Source: Algoriphagus limi
Lineage (GTDB): Bacteria; Bacteroidota; Bacteroidia; Cytophagales; Cyclobacteriaceae
NCBI RefSeq assembly: GCF_024919275.1
Contig: NZ_JANWGH010000002.1
Coordinates: 803,609-867,608 of the forward strand
DNA length: 64,000 nucleotides
Direction: 5' to 3'
Below are positions 19,074 to 25,948 of this stretch, piece after piece (the first letter of the stretch is position 1; the number at the start of each line of letters is the position of its first letter). The translations under genes and the position numbers were made by a program. The notes under the pieces were generated by a model that saw only the letters and a program-made list of their open reading frames with translations, had not been told where the DNA came from and ran no database searches.

Positions 19074-20174
19074 AATTATCCTTTCAAAAACCCTCACCCC
19101 CGTCTCAATCAATTCATCCGGGAAATCATAGGTCGGTTCATGCAGTTGGGGGCAGTTTTCCCCTGCACCCAAACCAAATAGGTAAGAGGGACAGCTTTGA
19201 CTAAATAGTCCAAAATCCTCTGACCAGCGAAAAGGTTCGGCATTTTCAATTACGTCTAAACCTAAATCCTCAAAAGCTAGTTCTGCCAGGTTTGCGGCAT
19301 GAGGGTCATTTTTGGAAACGGCAAAACTTTCTAGAAATTCGATTTCTAATTCAAGCTTATCTGCAGCAGCAAGCTCTTGGGCCTTTTCTTCTACTTTTTG
19401 AATCAGCAGTTCCAGGTTTCCTTGATCAAAAGCCCGAAGGGTCAAACTCACACTGCCTTGACCTGCACTGGTGCCAAAAGCCAAACTCCCGATCTGAATA
19501 TGGATGACGGTAGCCAAACAAAATCCTGAAATGTTTTTTCGTATTTCAGGCAATGTCAAAATCAATTTGGAAATGGCTTCTGAGGGATTACGCCCGTCTT
19601 CAGGATGAGCGGCATGGGAGGTTTTTCCTGAGAAATGAATGGTCATTCCTGTGCTTCCTGCGGCAAAGGTTCCTTTTCGGGTAATGATCTGATGCAAGGG
19701 AAATCCAGGTAGATTGTGCAGTGCAAAAGCAAAATCCGGTCGGATTTCCTCAAATCGTGGATCTTCCAATACGCGTTTGGCTCCCTCACCGGTCTCTTCG
19801 GTGGGTTGGAAAAGCAAGACCACTTCCCCGGATTCGGGGCGGTTTTGGGATAGTTTTTCTCCCAAGCCACAGATAATAGCCATGTGTCCATCGTGACCGC
19901 AGAGGTGAGCCTTTCCAGAGACAGTGCTTTGGTAGCTAGGATTGCCTTTTTCCTGTATGGGTAAGGCGTCCAGTTCACATCGGAAAAGCAGGCGTTTACC
20001 GGGTTTTTTTCCTTTGAAAATGAAAGCTAGGCCTGTTCCACCCAATTCTTCTATTGTCTCATCTGGCTTTAAAGGCTTGAAAAAATCCAGAATTCGCTGG
20101 GCGGTTTGACGCTCTTCTCCTGCGATTTCCGGATGTTGGTGGAGTGTATGTCGAAGTTGGGTCAGCGAGTTCAT
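19047..20174 (-). CDS. M20-family metal-dependent amidohydrolase (hippurate / N-acyl amino acid hydrolase type)
   Basis: A 375-residue cytosolic enzyme. The metal-binding Cys-His-Asp cluster appears as HLCGHDGHMA (about residues 90-99) and the catalytic Glu pair as FQPTEETGEGAKR. HNLPGFP (about residue 152) carries another metal-binding His, and FGLFSQSCP with HEPTYDFPDE near the end gives the last His. A dimerisation insert lies between about residues 180 and 290. The family removes acyl groups from amino acids, such as hippurate, N-acetyl amino acids or auxin conjugates. The substrate cannot be fixed from sequence. Confidence 0.9.
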   Translation of the reverse strand: MNSLTQLRHTLHQHPEIAGEERQTAQRILDFFKPLKPDETIEELGGTGLAFIFKGKKPGKRLLFRCELDALPIQEKGNPSYQSTVSGKAHLCGHDGHMAIICGLGEKLSQNRPESGEVVLLFQPTEETGEGAKRVLEDPRFEEIRPDFAFALHNLPGFPLHQIITRKGTFAAGSTGMTIHFSGKTSHAAHPEDGRNPSEAISKLILTLPEIRKNISGFCLATVIHIQIGSLAFGTSAGQGSVSLTLRAFDQGNLELLIQKVEEKAQELAAADKLELEIEFLESFAVSKNDPHAANLAELAFEDLGLDVIENAEPFRWSEDFGLFSQSCPSYLFGLGAGENCPQLHEPTYDFPDELIETGVRVFERIIKKETLQGN

Positions 20175-20297
20175 GGAGGAAAGGTGGGGCTTATCGAATT
20201 TCTTTGCAAGCCTAGGAAAATATAAATCTCAAATTCTTCAAATATTGATATTATATGAAGTATTTGGTAGATTTAATGATCAATTTTAGATTAAATT

Positions 20298-20564
20298 ATG
20301 GCAAAGACGGAATCTTTAAACATAGCTTTGACTGACGAAATGAAGAAGTTTATAGACAGTCAATCTGGTAAAGGTACTTTGTATGCCACCCCCAGTGAGT
20401 ATGTGAGGGACCTTATCCGTCATGAGCGTGATCGTCTGGAAGCGTCATCTTTGCGTTCAGCAATTATCGAAGGATATCAGGACGTCATCCATGGACGAAC
20501 CAGGGAGTTCTCGGGGGATCTATTGGCTGATATGAAGGCGCATCAGAATGACCTTGAAAAGTGA
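20298..20564 (+). CDS. parD: ParD-family antitoxin
   Basis: An 88-residue protein with the ribbon-helix-helix start SLNIALTDEMKKFIDSQ and the ParD text TPSEYVRDLIRHERDR, then a more acidic and flexible C-terminus that should clamp the toxin. It overlaps the toxin gene by four bases (GTGA), so translation is coupled. The pair should repress its own promoter in the 120-base spacer upstream. Confidence 0.9.
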   Translation: MAKTESLNIALTDEMKKFIDSQSGKGTLYATPSEYVRDLIRHERDRLEASSLRSAIIEGYQDVIHGRTREFSGDLLADMKAHQNDLEK

Positions 20565-20911
20565 AAAAGCTACTTCTTACTTCAAGAGCACTGTTTGATC
20601 TTCAGGAAATCTATGAGTATTCCATTTCTGAATGGGGTGAATCCATAGCCTTAAAGTATTTGCTTGGTATAGAAGACTGTTTAAATCTGTTGAAAGAAAA
20701 TGAGGGTCTTCTGAAGGTAAATAAAACCATATCATCAAGATTTGTGGTATATCCTGTTCAAAAACACTTTTTAGTCTGTGATATAATTGGAGATGCGATT
20801 TGTGTACTTACTATAAGGCATACTTCCATAAATTTATTAGAACGATTGAAAAAATTAGAGCCTACCTTGGACGAAGAGGCTAAAGCAATTTACAAAAAAT
20901 CAATGAAGTAG
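20561..20911 (+). CDS. parE: ParE/RelE-superfamily toxin
   Basis: A 116-residue protein starting with GTG inside the antitoxin stop. It has the ParE fold text LTSRALFDLQEIYEYSISEWG and, near the end, FLVCDIIGDAICVLTIRHTSIN. ParE toxins poison DNA gyrase, while RelE relatives cut mRNA; which applies here is not decided by sequence alone. A short region before the next gene (20912-21086) contains nothing I recognise. Confidence 0.87.
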   Translation: MKKLLLTSRALFDLQEIYEYSISEWGESIALKYLLGIEDCLNLLKENEGLLKVNKTISSRFVVYPVQKHFLVCDIIGDAICVLTIRHTSINLLERLKKLEPTLDEEAKAIYKKSMK

Positions 20912-21086
20912 GTCTTTCCTTTGCCCCTCCAACCTTTGCGGGAAATGAAACCACTTCCATTAAATTTTTTATCCACCTGATTTTCAATTGGAATCATTTT
21001 TGTCTCAGTTTTTTTATTAGCAATCGAGAACTTACGTTTCATTATTGCTATTTTAACCAATCAATCAACCTTTAACCACAACTTTT

Positions 21087-21263
21087 ATGAGCGAATTACA
21101 ACTCAAAGAACTCGAAGCACAGATTGCCGAATTGAAAGGCAAATTGACAGGAGACATGTTTCAGGACATGGAAATTCGGGATCAGATCCACAATCTCGAG
21201 ATGAAACTGAAGGGTGTCAAGCCCATGGATTCCAGTATTGATTGTATCGGTTGCGGTAGTTAA
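21087..21263 (+). CDS. 58-residue coiled-coil peptide ending in CIGCGS
   Basis: This ATG-started frame gives 58 residues. It opens with a heptad-like helix (MSELQLKELEAQIAELKGKL), followed by a second helix with DQIHNLEMKLKG, and ends with the short cysteine motif CIGCGS. It lies only nine bases before the pseudouridine synthase gene on the same strand, which favours a real gene sharing its transcript. The two cysteines could bind a metal or be redox-active. I do not recognise a named family. Confidence 0.65.
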   Translation: MSELQLKELEAQIAELKGKLTGDMFQDMEIRDQIHNLEMKLKGVKPMDSSIDCIGCGS

Positions 21264-21272
21264 TCCATCACC

Positions 21273-21869
21273 TTGGCGCGATATTTCATTATTTACAAGC
21301 CCTTTGGGGTTTTGAGCCAATTTAGCGGAGAGGGGCAGACACTGGCCTCTCTTTTTCATTTCCCCAAAACAGTCTATCCAGTCGGTCGTCTCGATAAGGA
21401 CAGCGAGGGACTGCTTATTATCACCGATGACAAGCAGCTCAATCACCAACTGCTGAATCCACGATTTGCCCATCAGCGGACTTACCTGGCGCAGGTGGAG
21501 GGGATTCCCGACCAAGAGGCCATGCGCCAGTTGGAAAATGGCGTGACGATCAATGTGGACGGAAAACAGTATGCAACCAAGCCTGCCATCGCTAAAATTC
21601 CCGAAGAAATCCCATCCCTGCCAGATCGGAATCCTCCTATCCGCTATCGCAAAAACGTGCCCGATACTTGGATAGCCTTGACCTTGATCGAGGGAAAAAA
21701 CCGACAAGTACGCAAGATGACTGCAGCAGTAGGCTTTCCTACCTTGAGATTAGTTCGCTGGTCAGTGGAGAAGTTGACGATTGAGGGCTTTCAGGTGGGT
21801 GAAGTCCGGGAAATGGGTAAGGAAGAAATATACAAAGCCCTAGGCTTGACTGGTTTTCGTAGGAGCTAA
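21273..21869 (+). CDS. rluE: 23S rRNA pseudouridine synthase, RluE type
   Basis: A 198-residue enzyme that starts with TTG; no ATG is available in frame upstream. It contains the family start YFIIYKPFGVLSQFSGEG and the catalytic motif GRLDKDSEGLLIITDD with the nucleophilic Asp (about residue 41). The substrate-binding text RTYLAQVEG, EGKNRQVRKMTAAVGFPTLRL and WSVEKLTIEGFQVG also fits. RluE makes one pseudouridine in 23S rRNA near the peptidyl transferase centre. Its last 50 codons have a second, diverged copy at 25437-25589, on the far side of the toxin-like island. Confidence 0.88.
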   Translation: MARYFIIYKPFGVLSQFSGEGQTLASLFHFPKTVYPVGRLDKDSEGLLIITDDKQLNHQLLNPRFAHQRTYLAQVEGIPDQEAMRQLENGVTINVDGKQYATKPAIAKIPEEIPSLPDRNPPIRYRKNVPDTWIALTLIEGKNRQVRKMTAAVGFPTLRLVRWSVEKLTIEGFQVGEVREMGKEEIYKALGLTGFRRS

Positions 21870-22224
21870 GTTTTGATTTATGCTTACTACGACGCAGCGG
21901 TGCCAGGATTTTTTCTTTTAGAAAAGGGGGAAGATGCGAAGGTTTTTTAAGTTGTTCGGTTTTCAGTCGTCACCCCTGTCATTTGGTTGCCTTTAGAGCT
22001 AGACTGATTGTATTGATAGGGGAGTTGAAACATAATTAAATAACAAAAACTAAAACTTAAATCACATTTTTTAAAAAAGTCTTTAAAAAATTAGATTTTC
22101 TTACTAGGTTAGTAGTGATGATTTAAAAAATGGTTGTATTAAAGACTCTTTTTCCTTTGAACACACACACACACACACACATTCCAAATCTTTAGGTTTC
22201 ATTTTTGACCCGATACTCAGGGAG
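21870..22224. other. Spacer between rluE and the lipoprotein gene, with (AC)10 tract
   Basis: About 355 bases without a recognisable gene. It is AT-rich apart from the dinucleotide tract at 22161-22180. The reading frame of the downstream lipoprotein is open back to a TAG near 22105, through the repeat, but has no ATG. An ATG at 22130 lies in another frame. Confidence 0.5.
22161..22180. repeat. (AC)10 dinucleotide microsatellite
   Basis: Ten perfect AC units lie 45 bases before the TTG start of the lipoprotein gene. Loss of one unit would place the ATG at 22130 in frame with that gene (95 bases apart now, 93 after). Such tracts change length by slipped-strand copying. Confidence 0.9.
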
Positions 22225-23481
22225 TTGAAACTTGCTTCTTATTCGAAGCGGTTATTTCGCAACACCTTATTTTTACTATTGATTGCCTTCATATTTTCTT
22301 CTTGTGTGGAGGATACCTCCCTAAATAATGCTCAGACAAAACTACAACAGAACCATGTTAAAAGAACCTTTACATCCATTCAAAAGGATAAATTTTTAAA
22401 AACCTTTCGGGAAGAGTCAAACCCCTCATCCTTTGGTTTCCGAATAGCTGAAGGCGATAATCAATATTTCGATAAGGCCAATTGGAGTAAAGCTTTTCGT
22501 CATGAGGACTTAGTAAAGGGTGAGGTCACTTATACTATTCCATTGATCACCGAGGATGTAGAGGCATTTACCAATTTGATTGTAGTTAAGAAAAGCAGTG
22601 AGACTAATTCTTACTTGATCAAGTACCTCCCGGAAAAAGAATGGATGGAGACGAAGGAACGAAGACAAGGCTTTGGGAATTTTTCAGGGACGATTCAATT
22701 ACTTAGACTGGACGGGGAAGTTTTCAGTGAATCCCAGTATCTTCACGGGGTAGCCATTCAAACAGAAAATACCAACAGTAGGATAAGTGGGTGTACTACC
22801 GAAATTGTTGTCACTGGATTTACAACAGCTTGTGTAAATGGAGACTGTATTATTTCAGAGGTAAGGTATGCAGAGGTAGAAACCTGTGAAAGCAATCCGG
22901 GAGGGGATCTTCCTCCAGGCTCCGGCGGATCTGGCGGTGGGAGTTCGGCTGGGGGCTCAACGGGGTCTGATGATCTGGGCAGCCCCGGAATGTTGGATCC
23001 TGAGGATATTGCCTACTGGCTGAGGCCTTTGAACCCTCAGGATGACCTAAACAATCCCTACGATGGAATGCAGGCTGTGAGTACAGACGGTACGATCTAT
23101 ACTTATGACGCTCAGGTAGATGCTTGGCTGATGCCGGAGGTAGTGGTCATGGAGGAGCAGGGTTTTATCGCCAATTTTTTTGGCAATCCGGATTTTGATG
23201 GGGGAGTGGTGACAGCGATGACTTTTACGCTGACTACAACAGTCAAAAGGTCTCCCATCGGTCAGGTGATCATTGGGACTATTGCCTTTAATCTTTGGCT
23301 CTATAGTATGTATGAGGTGATGACTCGGGAGCGGGATGAATCAAGGTCTTTGGAAATTTGTATTCAGAAGTTCGTAGAATGTGATGCACAAAGGAAGTAT
23401 TACCCACAGTTGGATTGTTCTTTTTGTCTTGAAAATTGCAGGGCTCAAGGAATATGGCCAAATGATAGGTGCCCATTGTAG
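22225..23481 (+). CDS. Lipoprotein with C-terminal Cys-rich tip; candidate polymorphic toxin
   Basis: A 418-residue protein starting at a TTG. The signal peptide ends in a lipobox, FIFSSC, with Cys27 as lipid anchor. Residues about 30-220 show no family I recognise. Then come a Gly/Ser linker (GSGGSGGGSSAGGS, about 233-246), a short conserved-looking WLMPEVVVM motif (about 299), a hydrophobic stretch (about 325-375), and a 40-residue Cys-rich tail with CSFCLENCRAQGIW. PEVVV-like motifs precede variable toxin tips in many Bacteroidota proteins (family knowledge). The tail recurs alone at 24250-24408, and related small genes follow each tail. That is the layout of a polymorphic toxin with immunity genes. 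The toxic activity is inference. Confidence 0.6.
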   Translation: MKLASYSKRLFRNTLFLLLIAFIFSSCVEDTSLNNAQTKLQQNHVKRTFTSIQKDKFLKTFREESNPSSFGFRIAEGDNQYFDKANWSKAFRHEDLVKGEVTYTIPLITEDVEAFTNLIVVKKSSETNSYLIKYLPEKEWMETKERRQGFGNFSGTIQLLRLDGEVFSESQYLHGVAIQTENTNSRISGCTTEIVVTGFTTACVNGDCIISEVRYAEVETCESNPGGDLPPGSGGSGGGSSAGGSTGSDDLGSPGMLDPEDIAYWLRPLNPQDDLNNPYDGMQAVSTDGTIYTYDAQVDAWLMPEVVVMEEQGFIANFFGNPDFDGGVVTAMTFTLTTTVKRSPIGQVIIGTIAFNLWLYSMYEVMTRERDESRSLEICIQKFVECDAQRKYYPQLDCSFCLENCRAQGIWPNDRCPL

Positions 23482-23511
23482 AAATAGAGTTAATTAAAAA
23501 TTGATAAGATC

Positions 23512-23841
23512 ATGTTGGGATTTAAAATAGTAGGTTGCGGTTTGGACCTTGAGGTAGGTGCAGATAAGATTTTTTTAATTTTTGGCCTGTTGAAAAGTTC
23601 TGATCGGGAAGAGATTAGTTTAGATATTCGAGGCTCAAACAATTACTCAGAACAGCGTATAAATTGGGGTTCATGGAAATTGGAAACTGAAGATGAGTTT
23701 CGAATAACGGTTATCGAAGTGAAAGAAGTTTCAAATCCTGTGGAGAGCAAAACTGAAAAGGATTCCGAAGACCAGATAAAGAAAGAAATCGAAACCTTCC
23801 TTTCTCTTAAGAAAGAATTAGAAACCGCTGATCTACTATGA
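23512..23841 (+). CDS. Small paralogue 1, candidate immunity protein
   Basis: A 109-residue soluble protein that starts 30 bases after the lipoprotein stop. It begins MLGFKIVG and has the shared pattern REEISLDIRG, INWGSWKL, DEFRITV and a C-terminal helix FLSLKKELETADLL. The same landmarks occur in the next gene and in the broken gene at 24412. The first half should be beta-rich, the last 35 residues helical. Position directly after the toxin-like tail and paralogy with two neighbours support an immunity role, but no named Imm family was assigned. It overlaps the next gene by four bases (ATGA). Confidence 0.6.
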   Translation: MLGFKIVGCGLDLEVGADKIFLIFGLLKSSDREEISLDIRGSNNYSEQRINWGSWKLETEDEFRITVIEVKEVSNPVESKTEKDSEDQIKKEIETFLSLKKELETADLL

Positions 23842-24212
23842 GTAACACCAGATTAGGCTTTGAATTTATTGACAACGAAAGCTACATTATTGCTGGCTTC
23901 CACAAGGTTTCCTTGAGTATTATTTTCACAAAGGATGAGGAAGGAATTGAAAGTGAACTAAACGTGAGTATAACAGGTCTAAATCTTGAGTCAGATGAAT
24001 CCGTAGAATGGTTGAATAAAAATATCAAGATTGGGGATGAGTTTATCATCAAAGTAAAAGAAACTGATAGCATCAGTCCTTACAGAGTCAAAGAGAAACC
24101 GCTCCCCTACGCAGAAGTATTGGCAAAAATGAGCGAGGAAGAAATTTTGGCTATGAAATTTAAGCAGTTTAAATATTTGGAGAAAAAGCTTAAGAGCAAA
24201 GGATTGATCTAG
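23838..24212 (+). CDS. Small paralogue 2, candidate immunity protein
   Basis: A 124-residue soluble protein, translationally coupled to paralogue 1. Landmarks are LGFEFIDNESYIIAGF, a beta-rich middle, VEWLNKNIKIGDEFIIKVKE and the helical end YLEKKLKSKGLI. The WLNKN..IGDEFIIKV segment aligns with INWGSWKLETEDEFRITV of paralogue 1. Two immunity-like genes in a row is common in polymorphic toxin loci, where extra copies protect against tips used by relatives. Function is inferred from position and paralogy only. Confidence 0.58.
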   Translation: MSNTRLGFEFIDNESYIIAGFHKVSLSIIFTKDEEGIESELNVSITGLNLESDESVEWLNKNIKIGDEFIIKVKETDSISPYRVKEKPLPYAEVLAKMSEEEILAMKFKQFKYLEKKLKSKGLI

Positions 24213-24249
24213 CAGTTTCTCTTATCCTGCTTTCTAAGAAGCAGAATAA

Positions 24250-24408
24250 CAAAAAGATGTTGGAATAAATGAACACTATCGCCTATTATTTGAGCAATGT
24301 GTTGATGATTATGCATATAAAAATCTTCCTTGTTCTACTTGCCTCCAATATTGTAATACACAAGGATACTGGGATTTCGATAATTGTGCACTTAACCATA
24401 ACAAATAA
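24250..24408 (+). pseudogene. Orphan Cys-rich toxin-tip fragment without start codon
   Basis: An open frame that follows a TAA (24247-24249) and has no start codon of its own. It reads KDVGINEHYRLLFEQCVDDY, then CSTCLQYCNTQGYWDFDNC and a short end. This matches the tail of the full lipoprotein: C-x2-C-L-x2-C-x2-Q-G-x-W-x4-5-C. The flanking conserved N-terminal body is absent. It therefore looks like a displaced or stored C-terminal tip, as seen in orphan cassettes of polymorphic toxins, or the remains of a second toxin gene. A different frame with an ATG at 24268 encodes an unrelated hydrophobic text and is less likely. Confidence 0.6.
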
Positions 24409-24411
24409 GAC

Positions 24412-24796
24412 ATGATAGGATTTGAATTAAAAAATATTGACAAAAAAAATTTTAGTAGGCGTGGAAGAAGGGAATACCACAATAATTTTTTCAAGGGTAA
24501 AAAATCAAAATAGGGACGAAATTCACCTGCATATTGGAGGTACGGACAAGGCCAAATCTAGAAGCATAACTTGGATATCCGAAGATCTTAGTATAGATGA
24601 TCAATTTGTTATTAAGGATTCAGACTTTTCAAGTCCCACTCCACCAATTAAGTAAAATGATATTAAACTTACTGATTTAGTAATCGAAGGTAAATTACGA
24701 GCCTATTTTGGTCTAAAGAAAGAGTTAGAAGAAGCAGGTCTTATTGAAAAAAATTGCTCTGCTGGTCGTAGTCAAATTATGGTTTGGACTGGGTAG
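24412..24796 (+). pseudogene. Small paralogue 3, broken by a frameshift and a stop codon
   Basis: Starts four bases after the orphan tip with ATG, MIGFELKNIDKK, matching MLGFK/LGFEF of the other two paralogues. The frame then breaks at an eight-A run near 24432; with seven A's it would continue as ILVGVEEGN, RDEIHLHIGG, ITWISEDLSIDDQFVI. An in-frame TAA follows at 24653-24655. Beyond it the same frame goes on with LRAYFGLKKELEEAGLIEK, which matches the helical ends of paralogues 1 and 2. Two disablements suggest decay, although the A-run could also be a slippage site or a sequence error. Confidence 0.65.
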
Positions 24797-24947
24797 AAAT
24801 TTGCCCACCCTACAAGCCTGCACAAGGCTAAAATCATTCTCCGAATGATTTCTTTACGCCTTGTCCTATCCTAATATCCTTGCCAATTTTTAATTGGGTT
24901 TTTCATTGATCTTATTTCCTTTTCATCTACCAATTTTTTTAAATCTT

Positions 24948-25232
24948 TTAACCCAACCCCTCCAAATAACTCACCAAATCCACCAATTCCTGTTCGGTCA
25001 GCGGGAAGGTGAGCATCAGGGATTCGGAGAGTTGGGTGATTGAGGCGATGTCGGCAAGTTTGTAGAGGGTTTGCTCGCTGCTGCCGACCAGTTTTACGAT
25101 CAGGTCGTTTTCGGTTTTGGAGTTGACGATACAGCGGATTTCCTTGCCGTTTTTGAATTTGACGAGTTGGGTTTCGTAGCCGAATCCTCCCTCCTCTCGG
25201 CAAAGTTTCTTCTTTTTACCTTTGAAGTTCAA
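24948..25232 (-). pseudogene. C-terminal remnant of a heme-binding (c-type cytochrome-like) protein
   Basis: The frame is bounded upstream by a TAA directly before its TTG, and it encodes only the last 94 residues of what looks like a larger protein. The text GFGYETQLVKFKNGKEIRCI ... DLIVKLVGSSEQTLYKLADI ... SESLM ... LTEQELVDLVSYLEGL matches the end of putative heme-binding domains found in Planctomycetes and Bacteroidota sugar dehydrogenases. The heme-attachment CxxCH part is absent. It appears to be debris left by insertion or deletion. It is possible but unlikely that it is still translated. Confidence 0.55.
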
Positions 25233-25310
25233 TTAGGTGCAGGGTGGGGTAAAATCCGCTCAGTTCCAGATTTAAATAAGCCATGGGGAGCTCGGGAAAG
25301 GGTAGGGAAA

Positions 25311-25360
25311 AACCAATTGCAAATTGGTTAGAAATTAGGGTCGAATTGCAAATTCGCCCC
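25311..25360. repeat. Pair of REP-like palindromes with a shared core
   Basis: Two short hairpins sit side by side: AACCAATTGCAAATTGGTT (25311-25329) and GGGTCGAATTGCAAATTCGCC (starts 25338). Both have the core AATTGCAAATT. Palindromes of this kind are dispersed in Cytophagales genomes, from general knowledge; no copies elsewhere in this window were seen. Confidence 0.5.
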
Positions 25361-25436
25361 AGCCCAAACTGAACTTCAGAGATACTGAGTATAATCTACG
25401 CTCAGATGGGGGATTAAAGCTCGCCACGACCCAGCG

Positions 25437-25589
25437 GTGACAGCCGCAGTGGGTTTTCCTACCTTGCGGTTGGTTCGCTGGTCGGTGGAGAAATTGACCA
25501 TCGAAGGCTTTCAGGTGGGTGAAGTTCGGGAAATTGAAAAAGAGGAGATTTATCGGGCTTTGGGATTGAGTGGATTTCGGAGGAAATAA
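25437..25589 (+). pseudogene. Second, diverged copy of the last 50 codons of rluE
   Basis: Encodes 50 residues ending in a TAA: VTAAVGFPTLRLVRWSVEK, then LTIEGFQVGEVREIEKEEIY and LGLSGFRRK. The intact gene has MTAAVGFPTL and so on at 21720-21869, with only a handful of residue changes (EIEKEEIYRALGLS against EMGKEEIYKALGLT). Many synonymous bases differ, so this is not a fresh duplication but a copy from a diverged relative. Homology stops abruptly upstream. There is no start codon that would give a functional protein. Confidence 0.85.
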
Positions 25590-25948
25590 AAAGTAGACAA
25601 GTTCGCTACTAAGAAGTCACCCGACGATTTTTTCTCCCGCAAAGAAGGAAGAGACAAAGGGATTTTTTATCCTGATTTTAGAAAAGCAGGAAAAGTCTTG
25701 ATAAAACCCTCCAAGGGATTGGTCTTATCCTAGTTTTAGAAAACAGAAAATTCTTTAAAAACCTTCGGAGGATTATCCTTTCAATCCCAAAAAACCCTTT
25801 GCGCCGTAGCGTCTTTGCGAGAGGTATTCCCTCTTAAAAATTCCTAAAAATCCCTTTACCCCGCTGAGAATACCGCTCCAAAGAATTAAGATTGCGCTTG
25901 GGACAAATTGTTCTATTTTTATAAGTTTCAAAGAAAATAGCTAGGCAA
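25590..25948. other. Non-coding spacer with repeat-like patches
   Basis: No gene is supported in these 359 bases. A phrase near 25795-25830 (TTTGCGCCGTAGCGTCTTTG) resembles a repeat text dispersed in many bacterial genomes. Two imperfect direct repeats around TTTTAGAAAA occur near 25675 and 25733. I cannot point to a promoter for the MoxR gene. Confidence 0.4.

Noticed and set aside
20912..21086. Further toxin-antitoxin parts or an RNA gene after parE
   Set aside because: No frame, hairpin or conserved RNA pattern was found in this stretch.
24268..24414. ATG-started hydrophobic frame overlapping the orphan toxin tip
   Set aside because: The other frame keeps the Cys pattern and the QG-x-W motif of the full-length tail, which is stronger evidence than the presence of an ATG.
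25071..25331. Plus-strand frame over the heme-binding remnant
   Set aside because: Its text is the antisense of the remnant and shows no motif.
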